A stretch of DNA of 7,586 nt, taken from NCBI GenBank assembly GCA_030622395.1, contig JAUXGF010000129.1, positions 1 through 7,586 of the forward strand, read 5' to 3'. A model generated the notes under the pieces. It worked only from the letters and a program-made list of their open reading frames with translations. It had not been told where the DNA came from and searched no databases. Of the stretch, positions 1-6,045 are shown piece after piece. Made by a program: the position numbers and the translations under genes. Position 1 is the stretch's first letter. Every line of letters begins with the position of its first letter. Source of the DNA: Calditrichaceae bacterium. Lineage in GTDB: Bacteria; Calditrichota; Calditrichia; Calditrichales; Calditrichaceae.

Positions 1-279
1 GTGCCAAAGCAAATTCGCATTATTTACACTACGCCAGCCGATTACGTCAGCGCTGGCTGCGCTCTTAACAATCTTAAATGAACGGCGGCTGTTGAACGTC
101 GCTGCCGCGGTATCCGTGGCCCAGATACACTCGGTGGTACCGTTTAACTTACTCCAAAATCCCGGCTCAATGGTCTCTATATCTCCATTGATTAGAAGGT
201 TGGTTTGGGCTTGTACAAAGCCTGCAGACAACAATACCAGGACAATGATTCCCAGCATACTTAAGTAAAGTTTCCTCAT
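1..279 (-). CDS. Secreted protein with jelly-roll/carbohydrate-binding-like N-terminus (partial, 3' end off window)
   Basis: I translated the first 93 codons directly; the frame stays open to the window edge, so only the N-terminus is present. Residues 1-24 form a clear Sec signal peptide: MRK, a hydrophobic core (residues 8-20, MLGIIVLVLLSAG), then a V-Q-A cleavage site before Q25. The mature protein starts QTNLLINGDIETIEPGFWSK, followed by a segment with W54, FKIVKS (residues 65-70) and IGWRS. This 'NGD.E....GFW' opening is typical of carbohydrate-binding-like beta-sandwich domains at the front of secreted proteins; that match is from memory. The ATG at 279 is supported by AAAGGAG eight bases upstream. 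A LacI-type site lies 54 bp upstream of the start, and a LacI-family gene precedes it on the same strand, so sugar-responsive control is likely. Its catalytic or binding role cannot be judged without the rest. Confidence 0.85.
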   Translation of the reverse strand, partial: MRKLYLSMLGIIVLVLLSAGFVQAQTNLLINGDIETIEPGFWSKLNGTTECIWATDTAAATFNSRRSFKIVKSAASADVIGWRSVNNANLLWH

Positions 280-286
280 CAGTAAA

Positions 287-293
287 TCTCCTT
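287..293 (-). promoter_or_regulatory. Strong Shine-Dalgarno for the secreted protein gene
   Basis: The minus strand reads AAAGGAG, then 8 bases, then ATG at 279. It is the best ribosome binding site in the window and fixes the start of the exported protein. The other genes here have weak or no Shine-Dalgarno sequence, which suggests this gene is translated more strongly. Confidence 0.75.
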
Positions 294-332
294 TTGTTGG
301 TTGATTGGTTAACAATTAGGCACATAACTAAA

Positions 333-347
333 GTTAAAACATTTAAC
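333..347. promoter_or_regulatory. Operator-like inverted repeat upstream of the secreted protein gene
   Basis: The site reads GTTAAAACATTTAAC on the plus strand: two GTTAAA half-sites in inverted orientation with a 3-bp centre. The half-sites equal those of the perfect palindrome at 1435-1448 in front of the LacI-family gene that precedes this region. This makes it a candidate second operator for that regulator. The odd spacing, with a 3-bp centre instead of a CG step, is unusual for the family and lowers confidence. I found no convincing -35/-10 pair around it. Confidence 0.5.
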
Positions 348-374
348 TAACCGACTAAAACTTTTTCTTTTTTG

Positions 375-389
375 TTAAGCCCTCCTTAA
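375..389. repeat. Short 5-bp hairpin with AT-rich tail downstream of the left LacI gene
   Basis: TTAAG and CTTAA flank a CCCTC loop, with TTTAATTTTTTT following on the plus strand. The T-rich side points along the plus strand, where no gene ends. It is therefore not a convincing terminator for the minus-strand LacI gene. The loop region, read on the minus strand, contains AAGGAGGG. Confidence 0.3.
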
Positions 390-399
390 TTTAATTTTT

Positions 400-1422
400 T
401 TAATTTTCCAATTTACAAGTCGAATTGCGTAAAATCAGATTCACCGGCATTAAGATTTTTTTCGTCCCATTAATTTTATGATCTAAAATTTCACTTATCA
501 GCCGCATAGCCTCACTACCCATATCCACCTTGGGCACCTGCATTGTTGTTAAAGGCGGATCCACTAAAATATCCATCTGTACATCATCAAAACCGATAAT
601 GGATATATCAGCCGGAATCTGTAAACCTATTTCTTTGAAATATTGCATTGCCCCAATGGCCATGGCGTCATTGCACGCAAAAATCGCCGTAATTTGGTTA
701 TCTTTTTTTAGCAATGTTGAAGCTGCACTATATCCGTTTTCCCGGCTTGTAGCTATTTCTGTATTGATCACACGCTCATTAGAAAAACTCAACCCCTTTT
801 TTTCTAACGCCATTTTATATCCCTGAAACCGATCCCGAATGCTGGGGTGTTCCATGTCTCCGCCAATAAAAGCAATTTTAGAGTGACCGCAATCAATCAA
901 ATGCTGGGTCGCCTGCATTCCGCCATTAAGGTTATCAATTAAGACAGCCGCATGTCCATTTTCACTGGGATAATAATCTACAAATACAACAGGAAAAGAA
1001 TATTTGTCTAAATTAGTTATTAATTCTTCGGGCACTTTACCGGCAATTATAATTCCATCCACACTGTTTTCAAGCACAAATCTGGGTAAAGTGTTTTGTT
1101 GTGAAGAATCAGCCGATATCATGGATAGCAGCACATAATAAGGATGCTGTCTTGCTTCAAATTCGGCGCCTAAGAATATCTGTGTATAGAACGGTTCGGT
1201 TTTTAAGAAGTGATCTTCGGTAAGTATAAAGCCAATATTTCCGCTTTTTCGGGAAACGAGATCGCGCGCTGAGCGGGAAGGTTGGTAGCCAAGCGCGTCA
1301 ATTGCTTTTAGTACTTTCTTTCTTGTATTATGAGATATCCGTTTATTATTATTAATAACCAAAGAAACGGTGGCAATTGATACATTTGATTTTTTAGCAA
1401 CGTCTTTAATTGTAGCGCGCAT
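400..1422 (-). CDS. LacI/GalR-family transcriptional repressor (left-hand copy)
   Basis: This 340-residue protein has the usual family length and architecture. The N-terminal helix-turn-helix lies at residues 4-23 (TIKDVAKKSNVSIATVSLVI). The hinge-helix region lies around 49-59 (SRSARDLVSRK), with a leucine where LacI inserts one into the minor groove. The periplasmic-binding-protein-like effector domain starts near residue 61 (GNIGFIL) and includes VDGIIIAG, LIDNLNGG, HSKIAFIGG, a RFQGYK motif, FACNDAMAIGAM and ISIIGFDD, ending with DPPLTTM. These are standard LacI/GalR landmarks of a sugar-binding core. Recognition-helix residues equivalent to LacI Y17, Q18 and R22 are I16, A17 and L21. The usual Arg is therefore replaced by Leu. 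The start is supported by AAAGG six bases upstream. A consensus promoter and perfect palindrome sit directly in front, indicating autorepression. The likely target besides itself is the secreted protein gene downstream. The effector is unknown, probably a sugar. Confidence 0.95.
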   Translation of the reverse strand: MRATIKDVAKKSNVSIATVSLVINNNKRISHNTRKKVLKAIDALGYQPSRSARDLVSRKSGNIGFILTEDHFLKTEPFYTQIFLGAEFEARQHPYYVLLSMISADSSQQNTLPRFVLENSVDGIIIAGKVPEELITNLDKYSFPVVFVDYYPSENGHAAVLIDNLNGGMQATQHLIDCGHSKIAFIGGDMEHPSIRDRFQGYKMALEKKGLSFSNERVINTEIATSRENGYSAASTLLKKDNQITAIFACNDAMAIGAMQYFKEIGLQIPADISIIGFDDVQMDILVDPPLTTMQVPKVDMGSEAMRLISEILDHKINGTKKILMPVNLILRNSTCKLEN

Positions 1423-1434
1423 AGCGACCTTTTG

Positions 1435-1448
1435 GTTAAACGTTTAAC
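1435..1448. promoter_or_regulatory. Perfect 14-bp LacI-type operator in front of the left LacI gene
   Basis: The sequence GTTAAACGTTTAAC is a perfect palindrome with the CG centre typical of LacI/GalR operators; the symmetry resumes with TT/AA after one mismatch on each side. It lies just downstream of the expected transcription start of the promoter at 1461-1489 and 12 bp upstream of the start codon. A bound repressor would block initiation or early elongation. The natural ligand is the adjacent LacI-family protein, giving negative autoregulation. Confidence 0.85.
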
Positions 1449-1460
1449 TAAGGTGGATAA

Positions 1461-1489
1461 AGTATATGAAATTTAAATACACTTGTCAA
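1461..1489 (-). promoter_or_regulatory. Near-consensus sigma-70 promoter of the left LacI gene
   Basis: The minus strand has TTGACA (1489-1484), a 17-bp spacer and TATACT (1466-1461). This is a perfect -35 and a five-of-six -10 at ideal spacing. Transcription would start near 1454, giving an untranslated leader of about 30 bases that contains the operator. Such a strong promoter suggests the regulator is transcribed independently of the operon upstream and depends on repression for control. Confidence 0.8.
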
Positions 1490-1508
1490 TAATTATTTTA
1501 CATTTTTT

Positions 1509-1541
1509 ATATCATATATAACTTATTATTTATTATGATAT
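1509..1541. repeat. 8-bp inverted repeat upstream of the left LacI promoter
   Basis: ATATCATA (1509-1516) and TATGATAT (1534-1541) form an inverted repeat with a 17-bp AT-rich loop. It sits between the stop of the right-hand LacI gene and the promoter of the left-hand one. No T-tract follows it on the minus strand, so it is a poor terminator. It may be chance in AT-rich DNA or a weak protein site. Confidence 0.25.
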
Positions 1542-1562
1542 TACTTCTCGCTCGAACACAAG

Positions 1563-1572
1563 TTAACGTTAA
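1563..1572. promoter_or_regulatory. Secondary CG-centred palindrome TTAACGTTAA
   Basis: A perfect 10-bp palindrome with a CG centre lies 74 bp upstream of the left LacI -35 box. With the CG centres aligned, it matches the 14-bp operator at 9 of 14 positions. It could be an auxiliary operator for DNA looping, but the half-sites are one base shorter on each side. It remains a weak candidate. Confidence 0.25.
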
Positions 1573-1653
1573 ATAGTTGCAACCTCTTTACTTAAAAAAA
1601 TTCCCTCCTTTCTGATAAAAATTAAACTGATCATTTATTTATATTTCCGTGTA

Positions 1654-2679
1654 TTATGCTGATACTCGAATAATTAATTCCGGAATAAAAACCTTTTTTT
1701 TATCACTAAGTTTCTCTTTATTTATAAGTTTCTCAAGAATCTTTATTGCCTGTATTCCTACCTTATAGGTTGGTTGGCGTATAGTGGTTAAAGGCGGCTC
1801 TATAAATGAAGCAATTGTTAAATCATCATAGCCTACAACAGAGATATCATCGGGAACGTATAAACCGTTTTCTTTTAAGGCTTTAATAACACCCATACTT
1901 CTTAAGTCCGAAGCGCAAAAAACAGCGTCAAATTCAACTTTACGATTGAGCAAATCCAACATTGCGTTATATCCGCCTTGTTCATCTAACTCTTCCGGTT
2001 CAATAATAAGATTTTTATCAAATTCAATATTTGCCTCGTTCAGGGCATTTTTATATCCTTGACACCGGCTCTTAGAAACCATTTGTCCGGGCAAGCCGCC
2101 TATCATCGCAATTTTTTTACGTCCTTTTCTTATTAGATGGGCTACAGCGATATATGCCCCTTTTACATTGTCTGTCCATAAAGCATATTGCAAATCAGAA
2201 GTTGGTTCATATTCACCTAAAACGACAAACGGCACTTTTGATCTTTCAAGCACAGAAGCCCGCTCATCATTTTCTTTTAAATCGAGGATAATCGCGCCAA
2301 CAGCGGAATGATCGTCTACGAGTTTGTGATAATCTATATAGTCATTTTCATAATCGTCTTCAGCAGAAAGAATTAATCGATATTGACTTGTATTAAGGAT
2401 ATCACAAAAAGCGCGAAGTATTTCCGCATAATACGAATTAAGCGATATTGATCTTAATACGTTTGGAACGCCCAGGATAAGAATGTTTTCTATTGATGCT
2501 TTTTTAGCGACTAAGCTGCGCGCGTGTATATTTGGGCGATAGCTCATTTCACTGGCTTTATTTCGCACTAAAATCCGTGTTTCTTCGGCTATGTCATCGA
2601 ACCCGCCTAATGCCCTGGAAACCGTTGGAACCGAAAGTCCAAGTTCGTTTGCAATATCCTTTAGTTTTACTTTTCGCAT
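1654..2679 (-). CDS. LacI/GalR-family transcriptional repressor (right-hand copy, operon-encoded)
   Basis: This 341-residue protein is a full-length LacI/GalR regulator. The helix-turn-helix lies at residues 5-24 (KLKDIANELGLSVPTVSRAL), and the hinge helix at about 49-59 (PNIHARSLVAK). The effector domain runs from about 65 and includes VGAIILDL, FVVLGEY, TDNVKGAY, KKIAMIGG, RCQGYK, FCASDLRSMGVI, ISVVGYDD and EPPLTTIRQP. Recognition-helix positions equivalent to LacI 17, 18 and 22 are V17, P18 and R22. Unlike the left-hand regulator, it keeps the family Arg. It starts 30 bp after the glycosyltransferase stop, with no good Shine-Dalgarno, so it is most likely the last gene of the hydrolase-glycosyltransferase operon. 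The palindrome in that operon's promoter is its likely operator, giving feedback control. It is clearly diverged from the left-hand copy outside shared motifs, so this is not a recent duplication. The effector is unknown. Confidence 0.94.
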   Translation of the reverse strand: MRKVKLKDIANELGLSVPTVSRALGGFDDIAEETRILVRNKASEMSYRPNIHARSLVAKKASIENILILGVPNVLRSISLNSYYAEILRAFCDILNTSQYRLILSAEDDYENDYIDYHKLVDDHSAVGAIILDLKENDERASVLERSKVPFVVLGEYEPTSDLQYALWTDNVKGAYIAVAHLIRKGRKKIAMIGGLPGQMVSKSRCQGYKNALNEANIEFDKNLIIEPEELDEQGGYNAMLDLLNRKVEFDAVFCASDLRSMGVIKALKENGLYVPDDISVVGYDDLTIASFIEPPLTTIRQPTYKVGIQAIKILEKLINKEKLSDKKKVFIPELIIRVSA

Positions 2680-2700
2680 ATTATAAATTTTCTAAATAAT

Positions 2701-2712
2701 TTAAACATTTTA
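2701..2712. promoter_or_regulatory. Degenerate operator-like site between glycosyltransferase and LacI genes
   Basis: The minus strand reads TAAAATGTTTAA, matching the operon operator TAAAACGTTTTA at 10 of 12 positions and overlapping the glycosyltransferase stop codon. It could be an internal secondary operator tuning the repressor gene. The region is AT-rich, so chance is a real alternative. No clear promoter accompanies it. Confidence 0.3.
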
Positions 2713-4083
2713 GGAAACTTGTAAATTTTTTTCCACTGCTTTTTTTAGAAAATCACTTAACCTGTGATAGCCATGATATTCTTTTCCAATTGTAAAATTT
2801 TGATGTAATTTTTCTTCAGTGCCTGACGCAGTTAATACTTCCATTGCTTCATTCACAGCTTTGTTTAACATATTTTTTTCAACTTGAATAAGTTCTTTAT
2901 GGTTTTCATTGTTTATAACTTTGTCGCCTAATGAGATATAAAAATAACCTTCTTGTTCTATATCAGATTTAAACACAGGATATTCAAATAGTACGATTGG
3001 CTTTTCAGCAAACACAGCTTCGATAAATTGATTGCCCCATCCTTCTACGAGGCTTGGATAAGTTACAATATCTGCATTTACATAAGAATCCCATAAAGAG
3101 TAATTTTTTCCATCTTTGCCGGAAGAACGCTTAGAAGCAATTTGTTCATGAATAAAACGGGCATTAATCCCTCGCCCTGTTATATAATCCTGCAAGTTGT
3201 TTAAATATGTAATTGCAGATTCTTCCGCATAACCGGCAAGAACAAGAACTATATCGGAAGAGCCGTCAATTTTTCTTCCGTTATACAATGTTTTACCAAC
3301 TAATTGAAATTTCTGTTTTTCAAGCTCCGCCACAAAATCAACGGCAATTTCGATTCCTTTTCTGGCAACAATGCGCGTCGCCTGTAAAACAACGATATCA
3401 TTTTCTTTTATATTGAATGCTGTCCTAAAATCTTTATTGTATGAATCGAGTTTCCATTTAGGTTGTGAAAAATCAAATATGTCCGGGAAAACGATCGAAT
3501 CAATATTACGTTTTTCGAGCAACGCCTGCCGCGCTAAACTATTAATACAAATATGTTGAATATTCGGCGTCGAAGGCGGGACAAATTCATTTAAATAATC
3601 CTCTATTTCCTGATTGACAGGTTGTTGATACTCTTCACGTTCCCAATAGTAATCATGATTTGTGCAAATAAAAGGAACCGGTAATTTTCGGGCAATCCGT
3701 GTAAATGCAGAAGCCGCGGCAATATGCCTTCCATGCGAAAAAATATTATGAAGCAAAATAGCAGAGAATTTTTCTTTAGAATTATACTCTAAAAAATTTT
3801 CTTCTATACGGTTTGCAATGTATTGAATATCTTGCATAAGCTTTTTTATTTCTTTTTTTTCACCCGGGAAATATTGAAAACTATTTTCTTTTATTTGAAC
3901 AATTTCATCGCTGTCAAATTCCAGTTCATCAATAACAAAATCAGCCCTTTTTTGAACAGGGCCGGAAATTAATTTTACTTTATAGCCCAGCAATTCTAAT
4001 ATTTGTTTTCTTTTTTCAATCTCCAAAGAAACGCCGTCTGTGCGGCCAACTCTATAATGGACGATTGCTATTGTCTTGATCAT
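2710..4083 (-). CDS. Glycosyltransferase, GT-B fold, family 4-type
   Basis: This 457-residue soluble enzyme has no signal peptide or membrane segment, so it should act in the cytoplasm. The N-terminal Rossmann domain begins at once with TIAIVHYRVGRTDGVSLEIE (residues 4-23), containing the glycine-rich acceptor-side loop. It continues with LLHNIFSHGRH (110-120) and FICTNHDYYWE (138-148). The C-terminal nucleotide-sugar domain starts near residue 228. It has ATRIVARKGIE (235-245), whose R237 and K242 fit the usual phosphate-binding pair, then VLAGYAEE. The EX7E signature follows, with E347 and E355 in PSLVEGWGNQFIEA. These mark a retaining GT4-type transferase using a nucleotide sugar donor. 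The 'GRTDGVSLE' opening recalls glycosyltransferases of rare compatible solutes such as mannosylglucosylglycerate; this is from memory and tentative. The start overlaps the hydrolase end by 32 bp, implying translational coupling. No clear Shine-Dalgarno is seen, and a much later start would cut into the first beta strand. Confidence 0.9.
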   Translation of the reverse strand: MIKTIAIVHYRVGRTDGVSLEIEKRKQILELLGYKVKLISGPVQKRADFVIDELEFDSDEIVQIKENSFQYFPGEKKEIKKLMQDIQYIANRIEENFLEYNSKEKFSAILLHNIFSHGRHIAAASAFTRIARKLPVPFICTNHDYYWEREEYQQPVNQEIEDYLNEFVPPSTPNIQHICINSLARQALLEKRNIDSIVFPDIFDFSQPKWKLDSYNKDFRTAFNIKENDIVVLQATRIVARKGIEIAVDFVAELEKQKFQLVGKTLYNGRKIDGSSDIVLVLAGYAEESAITYLNNLQDYITGRGINARFIHEQIASKRSSGKDGKNYSLWDSYVNADIVTYPSLVEGWGNQFIEAVFAEKPIVLFEYPVFKSDIEQEGYFYISLGDKVINNENHKELIQVEKNMLNKAVNEAMEVLTASGTEEKLHQNFTIGKEYHGYHRLSDFLKKAVEKNLQVS

Positions 4084-5446
4084 AGGCTTTGATCATTTCA
4101 GCAATTTTTATCATGTTATCTGTATAATCTTCATCAAAGAAACCTAATTCCAAATCATACACAGATGCATTTATTTTTTTAGCGGTTTTGTATCGTTTGA
4201 TAATACGGTCAAATTTTTTGTTTTCAGTAAAGATTTGGTGTGACACTTCCGCGTCCGGATGCATATACATAAAAAATTCTGCATAAGAACGGCCAAAAGG
4301 ATAGCCGCGCCGATTCTCGCCATTTTCCCATCTTTGCGCCCTGTTTCGTATTAATATCTGGTAAAAATTATTTTCTTCAAGCTTAAAAATATCCGAGACG
4401 CCTTCCAACCAAAATCGCTGTCCGATTTCAGAAAATTTATCTACCATATCTTTATAACCTAAAGCCAATGCGCGCCCGTCTACATAAAAATTCCTTTGAT
4501 ATGTAAATTGGTCTATTTCTAAATAATCCAATCCTAAATCGGAAAGATAATTTACAGTTTCAAAACACCTGTCAAACCACTTTTTATGATTTGGGTTCAT
4601 CACATAATGCGGAGCGCTTGCATACGGTTCAACTACTTTTTCATTATTTTTCTTTATAATAGCCCCTTCATATCCGGGATTAGCTTTTATCCAATTTACA
4701 TCGGAAATACGCGGGTTATAATGATGACTGCTTGTTAAATTCATGGCTTTAATTTCACGAAGCAATGAACGCATCGCTTTTTCACTCCCCAGTGCAGGAT
4801 CAATTGTATAATCAGGAAACATTCTGTCGAAGCCCGCTTCATTAGTCCCGTATAAGTGCACTATATGCCCTTCGCCAAATAACTCTCGAAACTTCTCAAC
4901 GACAGGAATTAATTCTTCCAGGTTTTTTATATTGACAATACGATGCGGGTTTTTTACGCCTATCTGCAAAAAATATTTTGGTTTATGATTGTTACGCGGC
5001 ACGTGAGCAAATTGCATTTTTGATTTGTATTTAGCAGCGGCTTGTCTCCACTTTTCATCAAAGGGAATTAAGTAATATAAATGATTTTTTGAGAGAAACG
5101 AGAGGGTAAAGCGGTGTGAATCAATTCTGGTCAACGATATTTTAGTATATTCATAAGACGGCGTCCCGCCGATTAAAAAATTAAAGTCATCTTGAAAAAT
5201 TGCCATCGTCTTCATTGAGGCAGTGCCGGGATAAGTTAAAGAATAACTGTCGCCTATTTCAAATTCCTCTAAATCTTCTATTAATTCCCCTTCGCGTACC
5301 GGAAGGATAATTTTGGTTGGAAAAATTTCAAATTGTATTTCATGGCGTGTTTCGTGGCTAGATTCTATCTTATAAAAATCCTCTGTTTCATGTATTGCAA
5401 CAGGGCTTTTTAATAATGACTCAAGTTTAATTTTCATTTGATGCAT
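4052..5446 (-). CDS. Putative intracellular glycoside hydrolase (TIM-barrel, DUF6259-like)
   Basis: This 464-residue protein has no signal peptide and is the first gene of the operon. Residues 1-130 look like an all-beta N-terminal region. Residues 157-455 resemble a (beta/alpha)8 barrel of uncharacterised glycosidase-like proteins: KYFLQIGV, then GHIVHLYGTNEAGFDRMFPD (192-211), YTIDPALG, and a helix ending in a strand with HHYNPR. APHYVMNP (278-285) and GLDYLEIDQF (305-314) follow, then RFWLEGVSDIF (344-354). D312 at the end of a strand and E348 on a later strand are plausible catalytic acids by analogy with retaining glycosidases; this is inference. The nearest family I can name is the DUF6259 type, from memory only. 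The start at 5446 has GAGG four bases upstream; M4 is an alternative start but has poorer spacing. It is paired with a glycosyltransferase and a LacI repressor, consistent with breakdown or remodelling of an internal glycoside. A non-hydrolytic role is possible. Confidence 0.7.
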   Translation of the reverse strand: MHQMKIKLESLLKSPVAIHETEDFYKIESSHETRHEIQFEIFPTKIILPVREGELIEDLEEFEIGDSYSLTYPGTASMKTMAIFQDDFNFLIGGTPSYEYTKISLTRIDSHRFTLSFLSKNHLYYLIPFDEKWRQAAAKYKSKMQFAHVPRNNHKPKYFLQIGVKNPHRIVNIKNLEELIPVVEKFRELFGEGHIVHLYGTNEAGFDRMFPDYTIDPALGSEKAMRSLLREIKAMNLTSSHHYNPRISDVNWIKANPGYEGAIIKKNNEKVVEPYASAPHYVMNPNHKKWFDRCFETVNYLSDLGLDYLEIDQFTYQRNFYVDGRALALGYKDMVDKFSEIGQRFWLEGVSDIFKLEENNFYQILIRNRAQRWENGENRRGYPFGRSYAEFFMYMHPDAEVSHQIFTENKKFDRIIKRYKTAKKINASVYDLELGFFDEDYTDNMIKIAEMIKAYDQDNSNRPL

Positions 5447-5468
5447 AATACCTCAAATGGATTTAAAC

Positions 5469-5499
5469 AATCTAAAACGTTTTAAATTTTTTTTGTCAA
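5469..5499 (-). promoter_or_regulatory. Sigma-70-like promoter of the hydrolase-glycosyltransferase-LacI operon
   Basis: A perfect TTGACA lies at 5499-5494 on the minus strand, followed by an A-tract and a T-rich element. The -10 is poor: TTTAGA (5476-5471) at 17-bp spacing or TAGATT (5474-5469) at 19 bp. The leader to the start codon is only about 20 bases. The operator falls between -35 and -10 and overlaps the latter. Confidence 0.6.
5473..5484. promoter_or_regulatory. LacI-type operator overlapping the operon promoter
   Basis: TAAAACGTTTTA is a perfect 12-bp palindrome with the CG centre expected for a LacI/GalR repressor; after one mismatch the symmetry continues with AT on both sides. 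It sits between the -35 TTGACA and the presumed -10, the classical position for blocking RNA polymerase. The operon's own LacI-family product is the likely ligand. The half-site differs from the left operator chiefly by an A in place of T at the fifth base from the centre. Confidence 0.8.
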
Positions 5500-5784
5500 A
5501 CCAGAAGTAATTTACATATAATGAAACAAATGTCAAATATTTTTTAGATTTTTCTTTTTTCTATACGCATACATAAAAGGGCGGGATCATCTGCATACAG
5601 TGTTCATTTAAAGTATCCTAATTATTTATTTTTCGTTTTTTCATGACTATTTGAAAATTTCACAATTAATTCACGCGCTTTTTAACATTAATGATCTAAC
5701 TTACTACATAAGGACAAATCCTTTTGTTATCTTTAATTATTTAACTAAACTTTTGCAAATTTTGAATACTTACATCAACAAAGA

Positions 5785-5966
5785 AACATTTCGTCCCCAG
5801 CGGAACTAAATATTTATCCGGATCAATTTTGCTATAAATATGTTGTCCCTCACGGGACTTTCAGAATTGTAATATAAGTACCGCAGGTGCATGCGTTATG
5901 TCGATAATTTCAACAGACCCACGATATAAAACCAGTGCCGCCACGTAAGTGGTCCCATGCGGTTTA
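5785..5966. repeat. Cluster of four decayed REP-like palindromic units
   Basis: Unit A (5793-5806) is GTCCC-CAGC-GGAAC and unit B (5845-5858) is GTCCC-TCAC-GGGAC. They are direct copies with matching flanks (AACATTTC / AATATGTT before, ACT after). Unit C (5878-5897) and unit D (5935-5964) share GTRCCGC...CATGCG. D holds a hairpin CCAC-GTAA-GTGG with outer CCGC/GCGG arms, and C has CGCA/TGCG arms. The pairs resemble dispersed REP palindromes of the kind spread by RAYT (TnpA-REP) transposases; that link is inferred, as no transposase gene is in the window. Confidence 0.5.
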
Positions 5967-6045
5967 GATACAAGATGATTTTGGGGTTTATTAATAAAAA
6001 CAATTCAATTTATCCGACTTTAATTCATAAACCATGAGTTTTCAG

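Noticed and set aside
530..826. Open frame of 98 codons on the plus strand
   Set aside because: It lies antisense inside the well-supported LacI-family gene, shows no recognisable domain, and has no ribosome binding site of note.
1575..1653. Small minus-strand frame starting at TTG after AGAGG (13 codons)
   Set aside because: It is too short, its Shine-Dalgarno abuts the start codon, and nothing supports it as coding.
3213..3559. Two overlapping plus-strand open frames
   Set aside because: Both are antisense to the conserved C-terminal domain of the glycosyltransferase, including its R/K phosphate-binding segment. They look like chance frames.
5845..5859. GTCCC-TCAC-GGGAC followed by TTTC as a rho-independent terminator
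   Set aside because: The stem is only 5 bp, there is no real T-run, and no plus-strand gene ends here. Similarity to unit A favours a repeat.
5785..5966. CRISPR array
   Set aside because: Units are of two types, degenerate, unevenly spaced (about 35-60 bp), and lack identical repeats with unique spacers. No cas gene is present.
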